From positions 62,001 to 126,000 of the forward strand of contig CAKZSI010000015.1 of assembly GCA_937918935.1 (NCBI GenBank): a DNA stretch of 64,000 nt. Reading direction: 5' to 3'. How positions within the stretch are numbered: position 1 is the stretch's first letter; every line of letters begins with the position of its first letter. Of the stretch, positions 8,841 to 17,179 are shown piece by piece. Source of the stretch: an uncultured Chloroflexales bacterium (lineage in GTDB: Bacteria; Chloroflexota; Chloroflexia; Chloroflexales; Chloroflexaceae). The notes under the pieces are model-generated. The model was not told the DNA's origin and made no database searches. It saw only the letters and a list, made by a program, of their open reading frames with translations. A program made the position numbers and the translations under genes.

Positions 8841-9788
8841 ATGCCCCCTTCCACACCGCTCGATGTGCCCGTGGTCCTCGTCCTCTTCCGCCGTCCGGCT
8901 CTGACGGCGCGCGTCTTCGCCGCCATTGCCCGCGCCCGGCCACGACGCCTCTTCCTGGTCGCCGATGGCCCGCGCCCCGACCGCCCCGGCGAGGCCGCCG
9001 CCTGCGCCGCCGCCCGCGCCGTCGTGGAACATGTGGATTGGCCCTGCGAGGTGACCCGCGAGTATGCCGCGCAAAACCTGGGCCTGCCCGCGCGCTTCGA
9101 GACAGCCCTCGACGCCGTCTTCGCCAGCGTGGATCGGGCCATCATTCTGGAAGATGATTGCCTGCCCGGCGACAGTTTCTTTCATTTCTGTGCCGCATTG
9201 CTGGAACACTACGCCAGCGAGCCGCGGGTCATGGCCATCTCCGGCGACCGCTTCACCCCTATGAGCATTGACGCCAGCTATGCCTTCTCCCGCTTCCCCC
9301 ATTGCTCTGGCTGGGCCACCTGGCGGCGCGCCTGGCGTCTCTACGATAAGGCCATGGCCGACTGGCCACGCCTGCGTGAGACCCGCTGGCTCCTGGACAT
9401 CTTTCGCGACCGGCGCGCCGCGCGCCACTGGCGCGGCGTCTTCGATGCGGTTTATGCCGGCCAGGTCAACTCGTGGGCCTACCGCTGGACGTACAGTTGC
9501 TGGCGCCATCAGGGGCTGACGGCCCTGCCGGCAGTCAATCTGGTCGAGAATATCGGCTTTGGGCCAGACTCGACCCACACCTCCAACCCCGACAGCCCCA
9601 CCGCCAATCTGCCAGCAGGCGAACTGGCGTTCCCCCTGCGCCACCCGCCCGCACTGGCGCCCGATGAACGCTCGGACGCCCGCACCCAGCGCCTGTTGTT
9701 CGACCCGAACCTCCGGGCCAAACTCGCCTGGCGCCTGCGGCGCCTGCGGCGTCTGGCTAGCGAGCGGCTGGGTCGGAAAACGGTGTAA
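8841..9788 (+). CDS. Glycosyltransferase-like protein, GT-A fold (HlpA-like)
   Basis: A 315-residue protein. The first strand is VPVVLVLFRRPALTARVF, near 60 there is PCEVTREYAAQNLG, and near 105 IILEDDCLPGDSFFHF, where the EDD triad corresponds to the DXD metal/nucleotide-sugar site of GT-A enzymes. FPHCSGWATWRRAW (about 153) is typical of sugar-nucleotide transferases annotated as hemolytic protein HlpA-like. Predicted cytosolic or membrane-associated, adding sugars to a cell-surface glycan. Donor and acceptor cannot be told. It lies between two intergenic repeat elements, so operon membership is uncertain. Confidence 0.72.
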   Translation: MPPSTPLDVPVVLVLFRRPALTARVFAAIARARPRRLFLVADGPRPDRPGEAAACAAARAVVEHVDWPCEVTREYAAQNLGLPARFETALDAVFASVDRAIILEDDCLPGDSFFHFCAALLEHYASEPRVMAISGDRFTPMSIDASYAFSRFPHCSGWATWRRAWRLYDKAMADWPRLRETRWLLDIFRDRRAARHWRGVFDAVYAGQVNSWAYRWTYSCWRHQGLTALPAVNLVENIGFGPDSTHTSNPDSPTANLPAGELAFPLRHPPALAPDERSDARTQRLLFDPNLRAKLAWRLRRLRRLASERLGRKTV

Positions 9789-9794
9789 TCCTCA

Positions 9795-9896
9795 CCCTCC
9801 CCCGCCGGGAGGAGGAAGTCCGGGGCCTCCCCCCAGCGGGGAGAGGCCGGGAGGGGGGGCGGAGACGCCACGAAACGTACTTTACAGACTCCTTAG
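9795..9896 (-). repeat. Dispersed repeat, AGGAGTCTGT family, copy 1
   Basis: On the minus strand the element starts with AGGAGTCTGTAAAGTACG, then TTTCGTGGCGTCTCCGCC, then a C-rich stretch and a CCCC...GGGGAG hairpin. Related elements lie at about 48945-49065 (minus orientation) and 56523-56640 (plus orientation). All three are intergenic. Confidence 0.6.
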
Positions 9897-9902
9897 AATA
9901 CT

Positions 9903-11144
9903 ATGCACATCGTCATGCTCTCGGACTGGGAAACGCGCGGCGGGGCGGCCGTGGCGGCGAGCCGGCTTGCCGCGGGCCTGGCGGCTGCCGGGGCGCGGGT
10001 CACGCGGCTGGTGGTCTTTCCCGACCACCAACCGCACCCCTGGCGCACGGAATACCTTGGCGCACCGTGGTTCCCCTTGCGGAGAGCGTCGCGTCGGGTC
10101 GCGCCCCTGGCGGCGCGGGCAACCCTCGACCGCCTGGCGCGCCCCGCGGCCGAGGCGGCCCTGGAACGGGCCTTGCTGCGCCTGCGGCCCGACGTGGTGC
10201 ATCTGCACAACCTCCACGGCGGCAGCGGAGCGGGATGGTCGCCGCGCCTGCTGGCCGTGGCCGGGCGGCACGCCCCGGTCGTCTGGACGCTCCACGACAT
10301 GTGGCCATTGACGGGCCGCTGCGTGTACAGTTACGCCTGTGAGCGCTTCGTGACCGGCTGCAACGCCGCCTGTCCCACCGCCCGCGCCTATCCCGCCTTG
10401 CCGCCGCGCCTGGTGGGGCCGGCCTGGGAGGAGCGGCGGGCGCTGGTGGCCGCTGCGCCGCGCCTGGCGGCGGTGACGCCCTCCCGCTGGATGGCCGCCC
10501 TGGCTCGGCGCGGCCTCTGGGCCGGGCGCCGGGTCGAGCACATTCCAAACGGCCTGCCTCTGGACCAGTGGCGGCCCCTGCCCCGCGCCGCCGCGCGGCG
10601 CGCCCTGGGTCTGCCCGCCAGCGGCCCCGTGGCGCTGCTGGCGATGCCCGACCTGCGCGATCCCCGCAAGGGCGCCAACCTGCTGCCCGCCCTGGGCGCC
10701 ACCCTGCCGCCTGGTCTGACCCTCCTGGCCATGGGCGCCGGCCGCCCGCCCCCGCGCACGCCGGGGGTGCGCGTCGTTGCCCTGGGCTTCGTGGCCGCAC
10801 CGCAACGCCAGGCGACGATCTACAGCGCAGCCGACCTGCTCATCCACGCCGCGCCCCAGGACAACGCGCCCCTGACCGTCCAGGAAGCTCTGGCCTGCGG
10901 TACCCCCGTGGTGGCCCTTCCCGTGGGCGGCCTGCCCGAGTTGGTGCGACCTGACGAGACGGGCTGGCTGGCCGCCACGCCCGATGCCGCCAGCCTGGCC
11001 GCATCCGTCGCCGAGGCCCTGGCCGCCATCGCCGCCGGCGCCGATCTACGCGCGCCTTGCCGCGCCGTGGCCGAGAATGAATATCGCTTAGAATTGATGG
11101 TCGAGCGCCATCTGGCGTTGTATCGGGAGATCAGTGACGCCTGA
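9903..11144 (+). CDS. Group 1 glycosyltransferase (GT4 family)
   Basis: A 413-residue GT-B enzyme. The N-terminal domain opens with MHIVMLSDWETRGGAAVAAS, then DVVHLHNLHGG (about 97). VVWTLHDMWPLTGRCVYSY (about 122) followed by a CERFVTGC-type segment is diagnostic of a well-defined GT4 subgroup. The C-terminal nucleotide-sugar domain has LTVQEALACGTPVVALPVGG (about 325), where the E-x7-E region binds the donor. Cytosolic or peripheral membrane; it probably builds an exopolysaccharide or cell-wall glycan with the neighbouring glycosyltransferases. No strong ribosome site is visible before ATG 9903. Confidence 0.88.
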   Translation: MHIVMLSDWETRGGAAVAASRLAAGLAAAGARVTRLVVFPDHQPHPWRTEYLGAPWFPLRRASRRVAPLAARATLDRLARPAAEAALERALLRLRPDVVHLHNLHGGSGAGWSPRLLAVAGRHAPVVWTLHDMWPLTGRCVYSYACERFVTGCNAACPTARAYPALPPRLVGPAWEERRALVAAAPRLAAVTPSRWMAALARRGLWAGRRVEHIPNGLPLDQWRPLPRAAARRALGLPASGPVALLAMPDLRDPRKGANLLPALGATLPPGLTLLAMGAGRPPPRTPGVRVVALGFVAAPQRQATIYSAADLLIHAAPQDNAPLTVQEALACGTPVVALPVGGLPELVRPDETGWLAATPDAASLAASVAEALAAIAAGADLRAPCRAVAENEYRLELMVERHLALYREISDA

Positions 11145-11172
11145 GACAAACATGGCCTGTTGAAGCGGTATA

Positions 11173-11189
11173 GGGAAACCAGGTTTCCC
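11173..11189. repeat. GGGAAACCAGGTTTCCC perfect palindrome
   Basis: A 17-bp perfect copy of the dispersed palindrome, in the 147-bp gap between two glycosyltransferase genes. It is followed by the usual CACACCCCTGC tail. Confidence 0.8.
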
Positions 11190-11291
11190 CACACCCCTGC
11201 TCGATAATCGAGCCTTCACCCCCACACCTCAATCAGGTGCGGCGATGGAGCAACTATCCAGCAAGGGAGGCCTGGGTCTGGAACAAACCTT

Positions 11292-12302
11292 ATGTTCGAT
11301 CCGCTCCCCCTGGCCCTGACGGCGCCTGCCTGGGCGGCCTACGCCCCGCCAGAGCCGCTCCCGCCGCTCCAGGTGCGCGATCCGGCGCGTCCGCTGGTGA
11401 GCGTCGTCACTCCCTCGCTCAACCAGGGACGCTACCTCGCAGCCACCCTGCGCAGCGTCCTCGAACAGGACTATCCCAACCTCGAGTACTGGGTGATTGA
11501 CGGCGGGAGCCAGGACGGGACCCTGGCCGTGCTGCACACCTTCGCCACTGACCCGCGCCTCAACTGGCTCAGCGAGCCGGACCGTGGCCAGTCCGACGCA
11601 ATTAATAAAGGTTGGGGCAGGTCACGGGGGGACATACTGGCCTGGCTAAACGCCGACGACACTTACTTCCCCGGCGCCATCGCTGCGCAGGTAACCGCCC
11701 TGCTGGCCGATCCGCACGCTGGCGCGGTCTACGGCGACGCCTGCTACACTGACGCCGCCGGGCGGCCCCTCGCGCGCATCGTCGGGCGGCCCTTCTCGCC
11801 CGAGGCCGTGCTGCGGCTCGAGATCCCCGTGCAGCCCACCGTCTTTCTCCGGCGCGACCTGGTGGCCCGCGTGGGTCCCCTGGGCCTCGAACGGCGTTAC
11901 AGCATGGACAGCGACTACTGGGCCCGCGCCATCCACCACGCCCCCTTTCGCCGGACCGGCCATCTGGTCGCTACCTACCGTCTCCATCCCGAATCGAAGA
12001 CCGTGGCCCGGGGAAGCGGCTTCTACACCGAGTGGCTGGCGATTGCCGAGGAGTACTTCGCGGGAGTGCCGCCCGCGCTGCGTAGCTCCCGGCCCGCCGT
12101 GCTCGCCGACATCTACGCGGCTATGGCCAACCTGGAAGCCGGAAGCGGGCGCCTGGCCGCCGCGGCGCGCTACGCGGCCTATGCCTGGACCCTGGCCGGC
12201 CCGCGCCCGCGGCTACTCAAACTGCCCCTGGTGCTGCTCGATCGCGCCCTGGGTCTGCGTCTGGCCATGCGCGCCACCGCCTTCTGGGGGCGTCTGAGGT
12301 GA
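11292..12302 (+). CDS. Family 2 glycosyltransferase
   Basis: A 336-residue GT2 enzyme with GT-A fold. [20 protein letters not shown] opens the catalytic domain at about residue 35, DGGSQDGT follows near 75, [14 protein letters not shown] near 96, and [14 protein letters not shown] near 118, where N-A-D-D supplies the metal-binding DXD. A conserved [12 protein letters not shown] lies near 200. The C-terminal third is helical. It acts on nucleotide-sugar donors for surface glycan assembly; linkage is not predictable. The ATG at 11292 lies soon after the intergenic repeat. Confidence 0.88.
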   Translation: MFDPLPLALTAPAWAAYAPPEPLPPLQVRDPARPLVSVVTPSLNQGRYLAATLRSVLEQDYPNLEYWVIDGGSQDGTLAVLHTFATDPRLNWLSEPDRGQSDAINKGWGRSRGDILAWLNADDTYFPGAIAAQVTALLADPHAGAVYGDACYTDAAGRPLARIVGRPFSPEAVLRLEIPVQPTVFLRRDLVARVGPLGLERRYSMDSDYWARAIHHAPFRRTGHLVATYRLHPESKTVARGSGFYTEWLAIAEEYFAGVPPALRSSRPAVLADIYAAMANLEAGSGRLAAAARYAAYAWTLAGPRPRLLKLPLVLLDRALGLRLAMRATAFWGRLR

Positions 12303-12396
12303 ACACACGCCCGGCACAGCGTTACCTCCGGCAGGCTCCAACGGTACAAGGGCAGAACGATCGCTCTGCTCCTACCATTCCCCGCGGGAGGTATGC

Positions 12397-14616
12397 ATGG
12401 CTGGCTTGCATCTGGCGCGAGCGTGGATTATCGCCGCGCTTCTGGTTGCCTCGGCGCTGTTCGCCCACGCTCCGGCCCAATCCGGTACGGCAATTGTCCT
12501 GATCAACGAGTTTATGCCCGCGCCCGGCAGCGGTCGCGAATGGGCCGAACTGATCAATCTGGGCGACCTGCCCGCCGACGTGGGCGGCTGGCGCATTGAT
12601 GACGATCTGCCGGGAAATAGCGGCCAGGCTCTGATCCCTGCGGGGACGGTGATCCCTCCCGGCGGTCTCTTCGTCATCGAGTGGAACACCAGCTTTCTCA
12701 ACAACACCGGTGATACGATCCAGTTGATCACTCCCGAGGGACATCCTGTTGACGCACACACCTACGGGAGCACCAGCGTCGATCTCAGCCTGGCGCGCCA
12801 GCCTGACGGCGGGCCAGTATGGGTGTGGGGTCCGCCAACCCGCGGCAGCCTGAATGCACCGCCACCCGATCCCCCTACGACCACCCCGACCGGTGAGAGT
12901 GAGACACCCACGCTCACTGCCACTGCGCCTACCCCCGATGACGCTACAGTCACGCCCACCAACGTATCCAACGACCCGACTCCATCAGAGCTGCCCACGG
13001 CAACGGTGAGCGCAACTCCTACGGCCACCCTTAAGCCGACCGGCACCGCAACCCCCACTCCCACCCCCTCGCCTACACCCACACTTACGGCGAGCGCCAC
13101 GCCCTCCCCGGTGATCGAACCGGGGGCCGTGTTGATCAACGAAATCGCTCCCGGCGCCGATCCTGAGTGGATCGAACTGTTTAATCCCCGGACCGAAGCT
13201 GTGCAACTTAGCGGCTGGCAACTCGAACGCCTCTCCAGCGGCCAGCCGGTGAGCCGCGCCCTGCCCAACCTGACCCTCGCCCCCGGTGAGTATGCGGTGC
13301 TCACCCTGACGCGGGGCACGCTCCCCAATAGCGGCGCCAGCCTGATCCTGCGCGGTGCGACCGGTGTGGCAGTTGATGGACCGATTGTCTACCCCGCGCT
13401 TGAAGGCGAGGCCGTCTACGCCCGTGCGGGTGATGGCGCCACGACCTGGAGCGTTAATTACCCGCCATCGCCGGGCGCCCCGAACCTGCCGCCGGTCCCG
13501 ACGCCCACCCGCACCCCCTCGCCCACGCTGGAGCCGTCGCCCACGCGCACCCCATCACCAACGGCTGAACCCTCACCTACCCGCACCCCCTCGCCCACGC
13601 GCACCCCCTCGCCCACCGTGGAGCCATCGCCCACGCGCACCCCGTCACCAACGGCTGAACCCTCACCCACCCGCACCTCTTCACCCACGCGCACCCCCTC
13701 GCCTGTCGTGGAACCTTCGCCCACGCGGACGCCCTCGCCCACCCGCACGCCATCACCGACGCGCACGCCCTCGCCCACCCGCACACCGGCCCCGTCCGCC
13801 GCGAGCGCCGGCCCGGTGCGCCCGGGAACCCTGCTGATCAATGAGGTGTTACCCGCGCCCAAAGATGCGTACACGCGCGAGTGGATCGAACTGTTCAACC
13901 CCGGTCAGGAAAGCGTGGATACCACGGGATGGCGCCTGGACGACGCCAACGAGGGCGGGGCGCAGGTCATGGGCACGCATCTGGTAGCCCCTGGCGCCTA
14001 CCTCCTGGTGGAGCTTGAGCGGGCGATCCTCAATAACAGCGGCGACACGGTGCGCCTGCTGGGTCCTGCGGGCGAGGTGATCGACGCCTATCGTTTCGGC
14101 CCAACACCGGCGGACCGTAGTCATGGACGCGACCCACTCACCGGCGCGTGGCGCCTTGAGCCGCATCCTTCGCCCGGCGCTCCCAACCCTCCGGCGGGAG
14201 GAGAGCAGACAGGGGAGGCGCGGGGCGCCGCGCCCCGGAATAACCCCTCCGCTTCGGGCACGGCCAACCCCGCGCGTTACGGAACGACCACCGGAGCAAC
14301 CGAGGAAACACGCCCCGGCAACGCAGGCATCGCCCGGGAGATTCAGTCCCCGATTGAGGCGGGCACGCCAGGACCACAGACGGCGCCGACCTACACGGGT
14401 ATGGCCGGCACGCGCTACTACCTCCCGATTACCTCACCGTCGCCTACCCGGGCCGCACCTGCCGAAACGTCTCGAGCCGAACCAGCGCCAGCGCCGCCAC
14501 GGGCGCACGCTGGCCTTGCCATTGGCGGGCTGGCGTTGATGATTGTTGCCTGTGCCCTTCTCGTTGCCGAACGTAAACCATCGATTGACCGGACGAAGAG
14601 AGACGGTATGTTATAA
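12397..14616 (+). CDS. Surface protein with three lamin-tail domains and Pro/Thr-rich linkers
   Basis: A 739-residue predicted exported protein. Residues 1-28 form a signal peptide ending near AHAPAQ. Three lamin-tail (LTD) domains follow, each opening with LINE: about 32-128, 245-360 and 482-590, with the hallmark EWIELFNP in domains 2 and 3. Linkers between them are rich in Pro, Thr and Ser; the second is a tandem SPTRTP array. Near the C-terminus are a YYLPI motif, a hydrophobic anchor (about 705-725) and a basic tail, so the protein is probably membrane-anchored and faces outward. A GGGAGG ribosome site lies 6 nt before ATG 12397. LTD proteins in Chloroflexota are often surface or nuclease-associated; no catalytic domain is visible here. 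Confidence 0.82.
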   Translation: MAGLHLARAWIIAALLVASALFAHAPAQSGTAIVLINEFMPAPGSGREWAELINLGDLPADVGGWRIDDDLPGNSGQALIPAGTVIPPGGLFVIEWNTSFLNNTGDTIQLITPEGHPVDAHTYGSTSVDLSLARQPDGGPVWVWGPPTRGSLNAPPPDPPTTTPTGESETPTLTATAPTPDDATVTPTNVSNDPTPSELPTATVSATPTATLKPTGTATPTPTPSPTPTLTASATPSPVIEPGAVLINEIAPGADPEWIELFNPRTEAVQLSGWQLERLSSGQPVSRALPNLTLAPGEYAVLTLTRGTLPNSGASLILRGATGVAVDGPIVYPALEGEAVYARAGDGATTWSVNYPPSPGAPNLPPVPTPTRTPSPTLEPSPTRTPSPTAEPSPTRTPSPTRTPSPTVEPSPTRTPSPTAEPSPTRTSSPTRTPSPVVEPSPTRTPSPTRTPSPTRTPSPTRTPAPSAASAGPVRPGTLLINEVLPAPKDAYTREWIELFNPGQESVDTTGWRLDDANEGGAQVMGTHLVAPGAYLLVELERAILNNSGDTVRLLGPAGEVIDAYRFGPTPADRSHGRDPLTGAWRLEPHPSPGAPNPPAGGEQTGEARGAAPRNNPSASGTANPARYGTTTGATEETRPGNAGIAREIQSPIEAGTPGPQTAPTYTGMAGTRYYLPITSPSPTRAAPAETSRAEPAPAPPRAHAGLAIGGLALMIVACALLVAERKPSIDRTKRDGML
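13497..13798 (+). repeat. Coding minisatellite for the SPTRTP linker
   Basis: Within the lamin-tail gene, a unit of about 18 bp (variants of CCCACGCGCACCCCCTCG) repeats some 15 times, with interspersed GAGCC or GAACC codons for EP. It encodes (S-P-T-R-T-P)n. Such arrays are prone to length change by recombination, which would alter the reach of the third lamin-tail domain. Confidence 0.85.
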
Positions 14617-14617
14617 T
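14609..14617 (+). promoter_or_regulatory. Extended -10 promoter for the ROK gene
   Basis: TG-T-TATAAT is a perfect extended -10 that overlaps the stop codon of the lamin-tail gene. A TTGACC lies 21 bp upstream, which is too far for a standard -35. The ROK gene starts 82 bp downstream with AGGAAAGGAG before its ATG. Confidence 0.6.
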
Positions 14618-14698
14618 CTCGTGATAAGGTGCCCGTGTGCGCAGCCGGGCCACACCGATGCGGCCGCATTGCCCGGTGAGCAGGAAAGGAGTTCGACG

Positions 14699-15667
14699 AT
14701 GGCTGATCTGCACAGCCTGATCCGGGAACGCCTGGAACAGAACCGCTGGGGTATGCTCACCAATCAGGGCTATGTGCTGGGCTTCGACCTGGGCAGTTAC
14801 GGCCTGCGCGCCGCGCTGGTGGATCTCCAGCATCGCACCTTCACCTCCCTCCACACGGAACTGCCAAACGAATCACCCGACCAGGTCGTTGAGCAGGCGA
14901 TCGGGCTGGGCCAGACACTGCTCCAGCAGAGCGACGTGACCGCGGAGCGCCTCGTGCGCGTCGGGGTGGGTTTTTGCGGCCCCGTAGATATGCGCTACGG
15001 GACGGTGCGACTATCGCCGCGTATGCCGGGCTGGGAGAATTATCCGCTCCAGGAGCGTTTCGAGCAGGCCTTCGACACGGTAACGCTGATTGACAACGAC
15101 GCCAACCTGATTGCCCTCGGTGAGGCCACTTTCGGCGTCGCCAGGGGCCATCAGCATGTCTTCTACTTGCACCTGAGCAGCGGCGTCGGCGGCGGCCTCG
15201 TGTTAAACGGGCGCCTCTACCACGGCGCCACCTCCACCGCGGGGGAGATCGGCCATGCCGTGGTGGGTCAGGGCTGGGATGGCACCGGGCGCCCTGAGAC
15301 GCTCGAGGAGCGCGTCTCGATCGCGGGCTTGCTGCGCTGCGCCAGCCGCTATGGTCTCGAAACCACCGACCTGGAACTGATCTTCGGTCCCCACCCCGCA
15401 GCACAGCGCGTGGTCCACGAAACGGTTGACCTGCTGGCCGTTCGCTGCGCGCAGATTGTCGCCCTGATTGACCCGGAGATGATAGTCCTGGGCGGCATTG
15501 TGGTGCGCATCGGCGGCGAGTCCTTTGTTCAGGCCATCGGATCGCGGCTCAACGATTTTATTGCCCCCCAGTTCACGCGCCCCCTGCCGGTCGTGGCCTC
15601 GATCCTTGGACCTGAGAGCGTCACCGTCGGCGCGGTGGCCCTGGCGCTTGATAGTCTTTCGGATTGA
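14699..15667 (+). CDS. ROK family protein (putative sugar kinase) lacking the zinc motif
   Basis: A 322-residue ROK (repressor, ORF, kinase) protein. The ATP-binding N-terminus is GYVLGFDLGSYGLRAALVDL (about 22-41). LIDNDANLIALGEATFG (about 124-140) carries the catalytic Asp, and SSGVGGGLVLNGRLYHG (about 161) is the second phosphate segment. TAGEIGH (about 181) gives the conserved His, but the usual CxCGxxGCxE zinc site that follows is replaced by a sequence without cysteine (QGWDGTGRPETLEER). It has no N-terminal HTH, so it is kinase-like and not an XylR-type repressor. It may be a glucokinase-like enzyme with unusual architecture. The start is supported by AGGAG 8 nt upstream. Confidence 0.82.
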   Translation: MADLHSLIRERLEQNRWGMLTNQGYVLGFDLGSYGLRAALVDLQHRTFTSLHTELPNESPDQVVEQAIGLGQTLLQQSDVTAERLVRVGVGFCGPVDMRYGTVRLSPRMPGWENYPLQERFEQAFDTVTLIDNDANLIALGEATFGVARGHQHVFYLHLSSGVGGGLVLNGRLYHGATSTAGEIGHAVVGQGWDGTGRPETLEERVSIAGLLRCASRYGLETTDLELIFGPHPAAQRVVHETVDLLAVRCAQIVALIDPEMIVLGGIVVRIGGESFVQAIGSRLNDFIAPQFTRPLPVVASILGPESVTVGAVALALDSLSD

Positions 15668-15799
15668 GTCCCAATTAAGCTGGAGAGAAAAGAACTGGAG
15701 GCGTGAAGATGAACATGACCTTCACACCTCCACATCCCACGTGACCCCGGGGGCGCCCGGGGCGTCGTTATCAACAACGACGCGGTTGCGCGCCAGAGG

Positions 15800-16135
15800 C
15801 AGGGGCACGGGGAAACCCGGTTTCCCCGTTTCCCGCCAGGCAGCGTGCAGGCCGCCAGCGCCCCGTTGAGGCGAATAATCCTTGCTTTCGCGCTAAACGG
15901 CAGGGGCGTAGAGAAACCCGGAGTCTCCGTTTCCCGCCAGGCGGCAGGAGGGGCGAAAGGTTTTTTTGCCCCCGACCAGTGGGGGCCATAGGGAAAACCC
16001 GGTTTCCCCGTTTCCCACCGGGCGGCAGGAGGGGCGAAAGGTTTTTCGCCCCGACCGGCGGGGGCGTGGAGAAACCTGGGGTCTCCGTTTCCCACCAGGC
16101 ATGGGAACGTAGCTCCTTCCCCTCCCTCTCCACCG
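15800..16135. repeat. Tandem array of composite intergenic repeats
   Basis: The 519-bp gap 15668-16186 has no gene. From 15800 it holds four units of about 80-100 bp. Each has a GRGAAACC...GGTTTCC palindrome, a GTTTCCCRCC box, GGCGGCAGGAGGGG, and a GGGGCGAAAGGTTTTTCGCCCC hairpin. Related GGGGCGAAAGGCTTTTCGCCCC is also seen at about 22460. The units diverge in sequence, which suggests an old tandem amplification. Confidence 0.7.
15809..15827. repeat. GGGGAAACCCGGTTTCCCC perfect palindrome
   Basis: A full 19-bp perfect copy of the dispersed palindromic repeat, the first of four related units in the gap between the ROK gene and the ABC ATPase. Confidence 0.85.
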
Positions 16136-16186
16136 AAGGTGGAGAGGGAGGGGGTCAGGGGGAGAGGGAGGAACAGGGGCAGGCGT

Positions 16187-17179
16187 GTGAGCGACGAGAA
16201 GCTTGCAATCCTATCCGAAGGTGTCGAACTCGATTTTGGCAACGGCGCCGGAATCTTCGATCAGCACTACCAGGTGCCGGAGGGAACCATCCTGGGCATG
16301 ATTGGCCCCTCGGGCTGCGGCAAGACCACCACCTGCCGCGTGGCCCTGGGCCTGCTGATCCCCCAGAAGGGACGCATCACCACCCTGGGCCGTAATCCGG
16401 CCCAGTTTCGTGCCGCCGATCGTGAACGGATCGGCTACATCCCCCAGCAGTTCGTGCTCTACCCCCGCCTGAGCGTGGCCGAGAATGCGGCCTTCGTCGC
16501 CTCACTCTACGGTATGCCTACCCGCCGGGTGCGCGCCCGGCTCGACGAGTTGCTGGCCTTTGTGGACCTGACCGATGCCCGCCATCGCCTGGCCCAGAAC
16601 CTCTCCGGCGGGATGCAGCGCCGCCTGATGCTCGCCGGGGCGCTGATGCACGACCCGGTGCTGCTCTTCGCCGACGAGCCCACCGCCGGAATTGACCCTG
16701 TGCTGCGCGCCCGATTCTGGGAGTACTTCCGCCAGCTCCGCGATCAGGGGCGCACCCTGGTGGTTACCACCCAGGTGGTGAGTGAGGCGATTTACTGCGA
16801 TTACGTGGCTGTAATGCGCAAGGGGCGCATCCTGGCCGTGGATACGCCCGAGAACCTGCGGCGCATGGCCCTCGGCGGGGAGATCATTGACCTGACCTTG
16901 AAGAACCCCGAAGAGGTGCACCGCGCCCTGGAGGTGCTCAGGCGCTGGAATGACGTGGTGCGGGCGGCCCATCGCTCGCCGAACCCCGATGCCGAGGCCG
17001 ACATTCACGTAGTGGTCGAGGACGCCCGCGAATGGCTGCCCGAGGTGCTGAACCGGCTGGAGAACCAGAAACCGCGCATTGGCGTCGAAAGCGCCGCGCC
17101 GGTTGAGGTCAGCTACGACGAGGTGTTTATAAAAATCATGGAAATGGACCAGCGCGCGCAGGAGGCCCGCAATGGCTGA
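16187..17179 (+). CDS. ABC transporter ATP-binding protein (drug/antibiotic-exporter type)
   Basis: A 330-residue ABC ATPase. Walker A is GPSGCGKTTT (about residue 42), the Q-loop region is YIPQQFVLYPRLSV (about 82), the signature is NLSGGMQRRLMLAGALMHDP (about 140), and Walker B is VLLFADEPTAGIDP (about 160). The C-terminal 100 residues resemble the regulatory tail of DrrA/CcmA-type exporters. I chose the GTG at 16187 because the reading frame before it is repeat-derived. It overlaps the start of the permease gene by 8 bp, so the two form a two-component exporter operon. Substrate unknown. Confidence 0.88.
   Translation: MSDEKLAILSEGVELDFGNGAGIFDQHYQVPEGTILGMIGPSGCGKTTTCRVALGLLIPQKGRITTLGRNPAQFRAADRERIGYIPQQFVLYPRLSVAENAAFVASLYGMPTRRVRARLDELLAFVDLTDARHRLAQNLSGGMQRRLMLAGALMHDPVLLFADEPTAGIDPVLRARFWEYFRQLRDQGRTLVVTTQVVSEAIYCDYVAVMRKGRILAVDTPENLRRMALGGEIIDLTLKNPEEVHRALEVLRRWNDVVRAAHRSPNPDAEADIHVVVEDAREWLPEVLNRLENQKPRIGVESAAPVEVSYDEVFIKIMEMDQRAQEARNG

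Noticed and set aside
12762-13898. Long Gly/Val-rich minus-strand frames opposite the lamin-tail gene
   Set aside because: They mirror the Pro/Thr minisatellite on the other strand. The plus-strand protein has a signal peptide, conserved domains and a ribosome site.
15771-16242. Minus-strand frames with repeated KPGFP/GNGETGF motifs
   Set aside because: They are translations of the palindromic repeats. The same peptide words recur in shadow frames at every repeat copy in the window.
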